Assembly: GCA_002869465.1 (NCBI GenBank)
Contig: PKSW01000027.1
Span: 1 to 26,308 of the forward strand
Direction: 5' to 3'
Source of the DNA: Marinilabiliales bacterium
GTDB lineage: Bacteria; Bacteroidota; Bacteroidia; Bacteroidales; F082
DNA length: 26,308 nt
This document shows, piece by piece, positions 22,509-26,308 of this stretch (the first letter of the stretch is position 1; each line of letters begins with the position of its first letter). Both the position numbers and the translations under genes were made by a program. The notes beneath the pieces were generated by a model, which was not told the DNA's origin, did not search any database, and saw nothing but the letters and a program-made list of their open reading frames with translations.

Positions 22509-24836
22509 TTACTTAATGATCAATATTCTTTTGGTTACAATTTTTTTACCATTTCTGAGCACTTCGGCAATAAGAATACCCGAAATCATATCCGAAACCT
22601 CCCATTTCCAGCTCGCCTGTTTGCCAGAGGTTTCAATGATTTTCAACAACCTTCCGCTTTCATTATAAAACTGCACCGTATAATCACCTTTTTCAGCAAA
22701 TTCAATGTGCAATTTATTTCGAGTGGGATTCGGGTAAAATGTCACTTTTTCCTCAACCGGATTCTCCGAGTTCCCGACAATTTGTTTATCCCAAACGGCC
22801 AACGTATACTGGCCTATTTGCAAATCTTCAACATAAACATACCCAATGTTCCAGTTGCCCACCCTGTTTTGCTGAATATAATGCCAATCGTTTCGTGTAT
22901 GATCCCTATAAAATATGACGACCGAATCATTTTCACTTTGAATCAGGTCGCCATCCAATTGGGTAAATGAATCATAATAAAACCTTCCCTGCGCTGCAAA
23001 ATTTTCTGATAATACCCCATTTATTTCCCAGTAATGACTCGGAGATATGCGTAGGCCTTCCACAGGAACTTTTAACGAGTCGGGAGCCGCAAAGTGATGA
23101 GTGGACTGGATTAAAACCGAATCGGAAATGTTTTCAATCAGTATCTTGAATATTGTTTCAGGAAAGGCATAGTCTTCTGCTTCAGTAAAAAATCTGAAAT
23201 TATCGATTGTCGCATCATTAGTGGTTTCAAATGGATCGAGCAGAACAGCAACAGGTTCAAAACCTATGATTTTTGTGGAGTGTCCTGTTGTCCCAGAGAA
23301 ATGCACTGTATCTTTATAAAAATTAAAATGCTCATCGACATAGGCAATATGAACAATTTGATCATCGCCAATAAAATCGTAACCGTAGTGTTTTTGCCTA
23401 ACAAAAACATCCACTATAAAACTGGCATCACCTTCAATTACAATAGTTGAATCGATACTGAAATGAGGTGTCCCGGGCGTGAATACCCAATTTTCAAAAA
23501 AGCCATCCATATCAATGTCTGTATGGGAACTCAGGAAATCGCGCATATCATATGAAGAAGCCGATTGGTATGAAAATTCGTTGAGGTAAGCTGTTATGGC
23601 TTCCGAAAATATGGAATCACCCAAATATGCACGCAGCGTGTTGACAACGGTTCCACCTTTATCGTAAGCCGTTTTTCCATAGGTTACATTTTGCGGAATA
23701 TCATTAAGAGGCCAAAAACCACCATCTTCAATGTGGGCTTTTTTCAGCACATAATGATGCATATCACGCATTTGGGTAATGAAGGATGCTTCAGAATATA
23801 ATTCGGCCTGGTAATATAACTCGCAAAAGGTAGCCCAACCTTCGTTCAACCACATATCTTCAGCTGAAGAACAGGTCACTTTATCGCCAAACCACATATG
23901 AGACAGCTCGTGCACTAGCAGGGATTCGTATGAAGTATTTCCATTTATAGCAAAGTATGGATAGGCAATATTGGTAGCATGTTCCATAGCACCTATAGCT
24001 GTTGCAACATAGCCAATCCTTTCAAAAGGGTAAGGTCCGAATTTCTCTTCGAAAAAGGAGAGAATTTCATGTAAATGGACAAAAGAACCGGCCACTTTGT
24101 CAGCCTGCGCCGGACGTGTATAAATCTGAATTGGTATATCAGCTTGCATCCCTTCAAAAACATCCTCATACAATACATAATCACTTATGGCAACTGACTG
24201 CAAATATGCAGGTACCGGATGTGAAAGCATCCAATGCCAGGTGGTTGTGTTATTGCCATTATCAATGGCTTCTACCAATAAACCACCTCCTACGGCTGTT
24301 TTCTCATTTTCAACCGTTACAAATAAATCGTAAGAAGCCCTGTCAGTAAAATTATCTACGCATGGGAACCACGTTTTTCCAAGGTTATGCGGAATGGATT
24401 CAAAACCCACACCCAGGTTAAAAGTGTATCCATTACTAAAATGAAAACCGCCCCAATCTTCATGAAAAGGTTGTCCGTGATAATAAACACCTACAACTAA
24501 AGTGTCTTCTCTGGTATTTTTACTTGTAGTTAGCGGTATTCTGATCACACCATCGGTGTGTGTAAAATTCCACTCTGTACCATCAATAAACAGGGAGTCA
24601 ACGGTTAAATCTTGCAACTCAAGCGGAATGTATGCCAGAAAGTCAATTAACGGCACTACTTTGATCTCCGTGTAGGCTGAGATTGAATGATCATCGGTGT
24701 CTACCTTGTTTAAATGTATGGCATAATGTGCGACATGAATGGTGTCGCCTATATCATTTCCTGATTTTTGATCCACTTTAGCGGAAATAGACAGACTGAA
24801 TATAAGGCTGGTTAAAAGGATTAATGCACGGTACAT
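22509..24836 (-). CDS. Secreted M1-family metallopeptidase with T9SS sorting domain
   Basis: A 775-aa exported zinc peptidase. A signal peptide (about 1-19, ALILLTSLIFSLSISA) leads into an M1 aminopeptidase N-like domain. GAMEH (282-286) is the substrate-binding motif. HELSH (His309, Glu310, His313) and Glu332 in NEGWATF form the zinc site with the canonical 18-residue spacing. A beta-rich region of about 300 residues follows. The last 75 residues contain FYPNPTRNKLHIEF, YTVQFYNESGRLLK and GILIAEVLRNGKKIVTKRILI, the type A sorting domain read by the type IX secretion system. The enzyme should reach the cell surface or medium and trim peptides. The ATG at 24836 is preferred to a TTG two codons upstream. 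A -7 box lies 17 nt before it. Confidence 0.93.
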   Translation of the reverse strand: MYRALILLTSLIFSLSISAKVDQKSGNDIGDTIHVAHYAIHLNKVDTDDHSISAYTEIKVVPLIDFLAYIPLELQDLTVDSLFIDGTEWNFTHTDGVIRIPLTTSKNTREDTLVVGVYYHGQPFHEDWGGFHFSNGYTFNLGVGFESIPHNLGKTWFPCVDNFTDRASYDLFVTVENEKTAVGGGLLVEAIDNGNNTTTWHWMLSHPVPAYLQSVAISDYVLYEDVFEGMQADIPIQIYTRPAQADKVAGSFVHLHEILSFFEEKFGPYPFERIGYVATAIGAMEHATNIAYPYFAINGNTSYESLLVHELSHMWFGDKVTCSSAEDMWLNEGWATFCELYYQAELYSEASFITQMRDMHHYVLKKAHIEDGGFWPLNDIPQNVTYGKTAYDKGGTVVNTLRAYLGDSIFSEAITAYLNEFSYQSASSYDMRDFLSSHTDIDMDGFFENWVFTPGTPHFSIDSTIVIEGDASFIVDVFVRQKHYGYDFIGDDQIVHIAYVDEHFNFYKDTVHFSGTTGHSTKIIGFEPVAVLLDPFETTNDATIDNFRFFTEAEDYAFPETIFKILIENISDSVLIQSTHHFAAPDSLKVPVEGLRISPSHYWEINGVLSENFAAQGRFYYDSFTQLDGDLIQSENDSVVIFYRDHTRNDWHYIQQNRVGNWNIGYVYVEDLQIGQYTLAVWDKQIVGNSENPVEEKVTFYPNPTRNKLHIEFAEKGDYTVQFYNESGRLLKIIETSGKQASWKWEVSDMISGILIAEVLRNGKKIVTKRILIIK

Positions 24837-24853
24837 AAACAAATATTATATCA

Positions 24854-24861
24854 CAAAATTA
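24854..24861 (-). promoter_or_regulatory. Putative -7 box for the M1 peptidase gene
   Basis: On the minus strand TAATTTTG matches TAnnTTTG, 17 nt before the ATG. No -33 TTG is evident. Confidence 0.45.
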
Positions 24862-24968
24862 GTGTTTTTCAGCATTAAACATATTAAAACTTTGGATTGT
24901 CCATTTATGAACATTCTCTGTATTTAACTGAACAATAAAAAATAATATCTTTTAACAAACTTTAAGCA

Positions 24969-24976
24969 TACATTTG
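24969..24976 (+). promoter_or_regulatory. Putative -7 box for the TolC-like gene
   Basis: TACATTTG matches TAnnTTTG, 70 nt before the TolC-like ATG. No TTG is found at -33. Two TTTAA units (24951 and 24961) 10 bp apart lie directly upstream and faintly recall the operator at 18271. Confidence 0.4.
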
Positions 24977-25046
24977 ATGTTCAATTGATTATATTTATGG
25001 CACATTTTTGGATAAGCCTAATTACCAAAACACCAAAAAAATAATC

Positions 25047-26308
25047 ATGGACAAGAAACCCGTAAGCTTACTGATACTCCTGGGAATGGTTTTATTCAGT
25101 ATCAATATCGCAGCACAAGAATTATGGTCGTTGGAGAAATGTATTAATTACGCTTTTGAGAATAACCTGCAGATCAAACAAAGTATTTTAGATGCTAATT
25201 CTTCTGACTTAGATTTAAAACAGAGCAAACTGAATATGGCACCATCGCTCAATTCGCGCGTTTCCCAAAACTATAACTGGGGACGTAACCCTGACCCGCA
25301 AACCAACCTTTATACGACGAATCAAACCCAACAATTTTATGCCAACATTAACTCTGAAGTTACTTTGTTTGATGGCTTGCAACAAATAAACAATGTGAGG
25401 CAGAAGCAATTCGACTACCTCGCCAAGAAATACGATTCTGATAAGATCATGAACGACATTTCATTAAATATTGCTGCTAGTTATCTACTTATTTTATTTA
25501 ACATTGAACTGGTAAACAATGCGCAGCGACAGGTTGACATTTCGAAAGAGCAAATAGAAAGAACAGAAAAACAAGTGGAAGCCGGAGCTGTGGCTAAAGG
25601 TAGTTTATACGATATTCAGGCACAGGGTGCCGGTGAAGAAGCCAACCTGGTGAATGCGAAGAATAATTTAATGCTTGCTTACCTTGACTTAATGCAGCTT
25701 CTTGACCTGGAAGCCAGTGAAGAATTTGATATTGAAAAACCTCAATTCGAAATTAATAGTGCGCCTTCATTGTTGTCTCCCGATATCATATTCAGTAAAG
25801 CTGTTGATATCATGCCCGAGATTAAAAGTGCAGAGTATTCTGTACAAAGTGCTGAACGCAGTTTGGCCATTGCGAAAGGTATGCGCAGTCCGAGGCTTTA
25901 TGCCAGCGGACAATACGGATCCACTTTTTCTGACCAGATCTATAATTACAGTGAAGGTCCAGGCGGAGAAATTATTAAAGGCGATGTAAAACCATTCTCC
26001 GATCAATTTGTTGACAATCGTTATGGATCACTTTTCTTCGGATTGCAAATTCCTATTTTCAATGGTTACCAGGTTTCAACCAATGTTAAAAAATCAAAAA
26101 TTTACAAGGAAGCCGTTGATTTAAACCTACAAATTGAAAAGAACAAATTAAGGAAAGACATCGAATCTTCCTATGCCGATGCTTTAGCAGCATATCAAAC
26201 TTACATTGCACGGAAAAAGTCAGTTGCATCCTTCCAGGAAGCATTTAAATACATCGAAGAAAAATTTGATGTGGGTATGGTCAATTCTACAGATTATAAT
26301 GTGGCAAA
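25047..26308 (+). CDS. TolC-family outer-membrane efflux protein, 3' end cut by window
   Basis: The frame opens at ATG 25047 and runs to the right edge without a stop, giving 420 residues of an expected 430-500. A signal peptide (VSLLILLGMVLFSINIAAQ, cleavage about residue 23) is followed by WSLEKCINYAFENNLQIKQS, the usual first helix of outer-membrane efflux proteins. Two OEP repeats follow, with long coiled-coil helices, conserved TLFDGLQQINN and IPIFNGYQVSTNVKKSK strand turns, and EKFDVGMVNSTDYN near the edge. It forms the outer-membrane duct of a tripartite efflux or type I secretion system. The membrane-fusion protein and pump genes would be expected just to the right, outside the window, so the cargo cannot be told. 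It is divergent from the M1 peptidase gene. Confidence 0.92.
   Translation, partial: MDKKPVSLLILLGMVLFSINIAAQELWSLEKCINYAFENNLQIKQSILDANSSDLDLKQSKLNMAPSLNSRVSQNYNWGRNPDPQTNLYTTNQTQQFYANINSEVTLFDGLQQINNVRQKQFDYLAKKYDSDKIMNDISLNIAASYLLILFNIELVNNAQRQVDISKEQIERTEKQVEAGAVAKGSLYDIQAQGAGEEANLVNAKNNLMLAYLDLMQLLDLEASEEFDIEKPQFEINSAPSLLSPDIIFSKAVDIMPEIKSAEYSVQSAERSLAIAKGMRSPRLYASGQYGSTFSDQIYNYSEGPGGEIIKGDVKPFSDQFVDNRYGSLFFGLQIPIFNGYQVSTNVKKSKIYKEAVDLNLQIEKNKLRKDIESSYADALAAYQTYIARKKSVASFQEAFKYIEEKFDVGMVNSTDYNVA

Noticed and set aside
1..26308. CRISPR array, prophage, transposon or integrated element
   Set aside because: Reading both strands gave no regularly spaced repeats, no cas, integrase or transposase gene and no paired terminal repeats. 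Gene content and codon use are uniform apart from the RNA region.

Overview
The window reads as chromosomal DNA of a free-living or gut-type member of the Bacteroidota (Bacteroidia-like). The signs are the gliding genes gldD and gldE linked to ssb and mutY, a DAHP synthase/chorismate mutase fusion, an M1 peptidase with a type IX secretion (T9SS) sorting domain, and a tiny mS38/COX24-like ribosomal protein. Promoters repeatedly carry the TAnnTTTG -7 box with a TTG near -33, and Shine-Dalgarno sites are scarce. No transposase, integrase, phage gene, CRISPR array, tRNA or rRNA is visible. Most genes are housekeeping.

Layout. 1-3308: an edge-truncated unknown gene, an rluA-type pseudouridine synthase gene broken by an in-frame TGA, aroG-CM, and corA. 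3425-6952 (minus): mutY-ssb-gldE-gldD cluster. 7091-9198 (plus): HU, the mS38-like mini-gene, RNase G. 9251-11393 (minus): usp-SPOR-usp operon. 11573-15549 (plus): ruvB, queG, a sodium:solute symporter and tadA. 15594-16114 (plus): no convincing protein gene, but a palindrome, a good promoter, about 425 nt of GC-rich structured sequence and a strong terminator. This is read as a large non-coding RNA of no family I recognise. 16127-18061 (minus): dnaG. 18121-18345: a second, small structured RNA candidate on the minus strand and a tandem 10-bp repeat operator. 18346-20473 (plus): histidine kinase and OmpR-type regulator. 20478-21704 (minus): a serine beta-lactamase-like lipoprotein gene. 21807-24836 (minus): M1 peptidase and alkD-like gene. 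25047 to the end (plus): a TolC-like outer-membrane efflux gene, cut by the edge.

Two things deserve attention. The first is the roughly 425-nt RNA between tadA and dnaG, which has its own promoter, terminator and an upstream 18-bp perfect palindrome. The second is a probable local regulon: TTAACA/TGTTAA repeats at an exact 10-bp period precede both the two-component operon (and a divergent small RNA candidate) and the nearby beta-lactamase-like gene. In the minus-strand reading, a TTAACA element lies 21 nt before a TAnnTTTG box at both sites. A regulator of the OmpR family encoded between them is the natural candidate to bind there.
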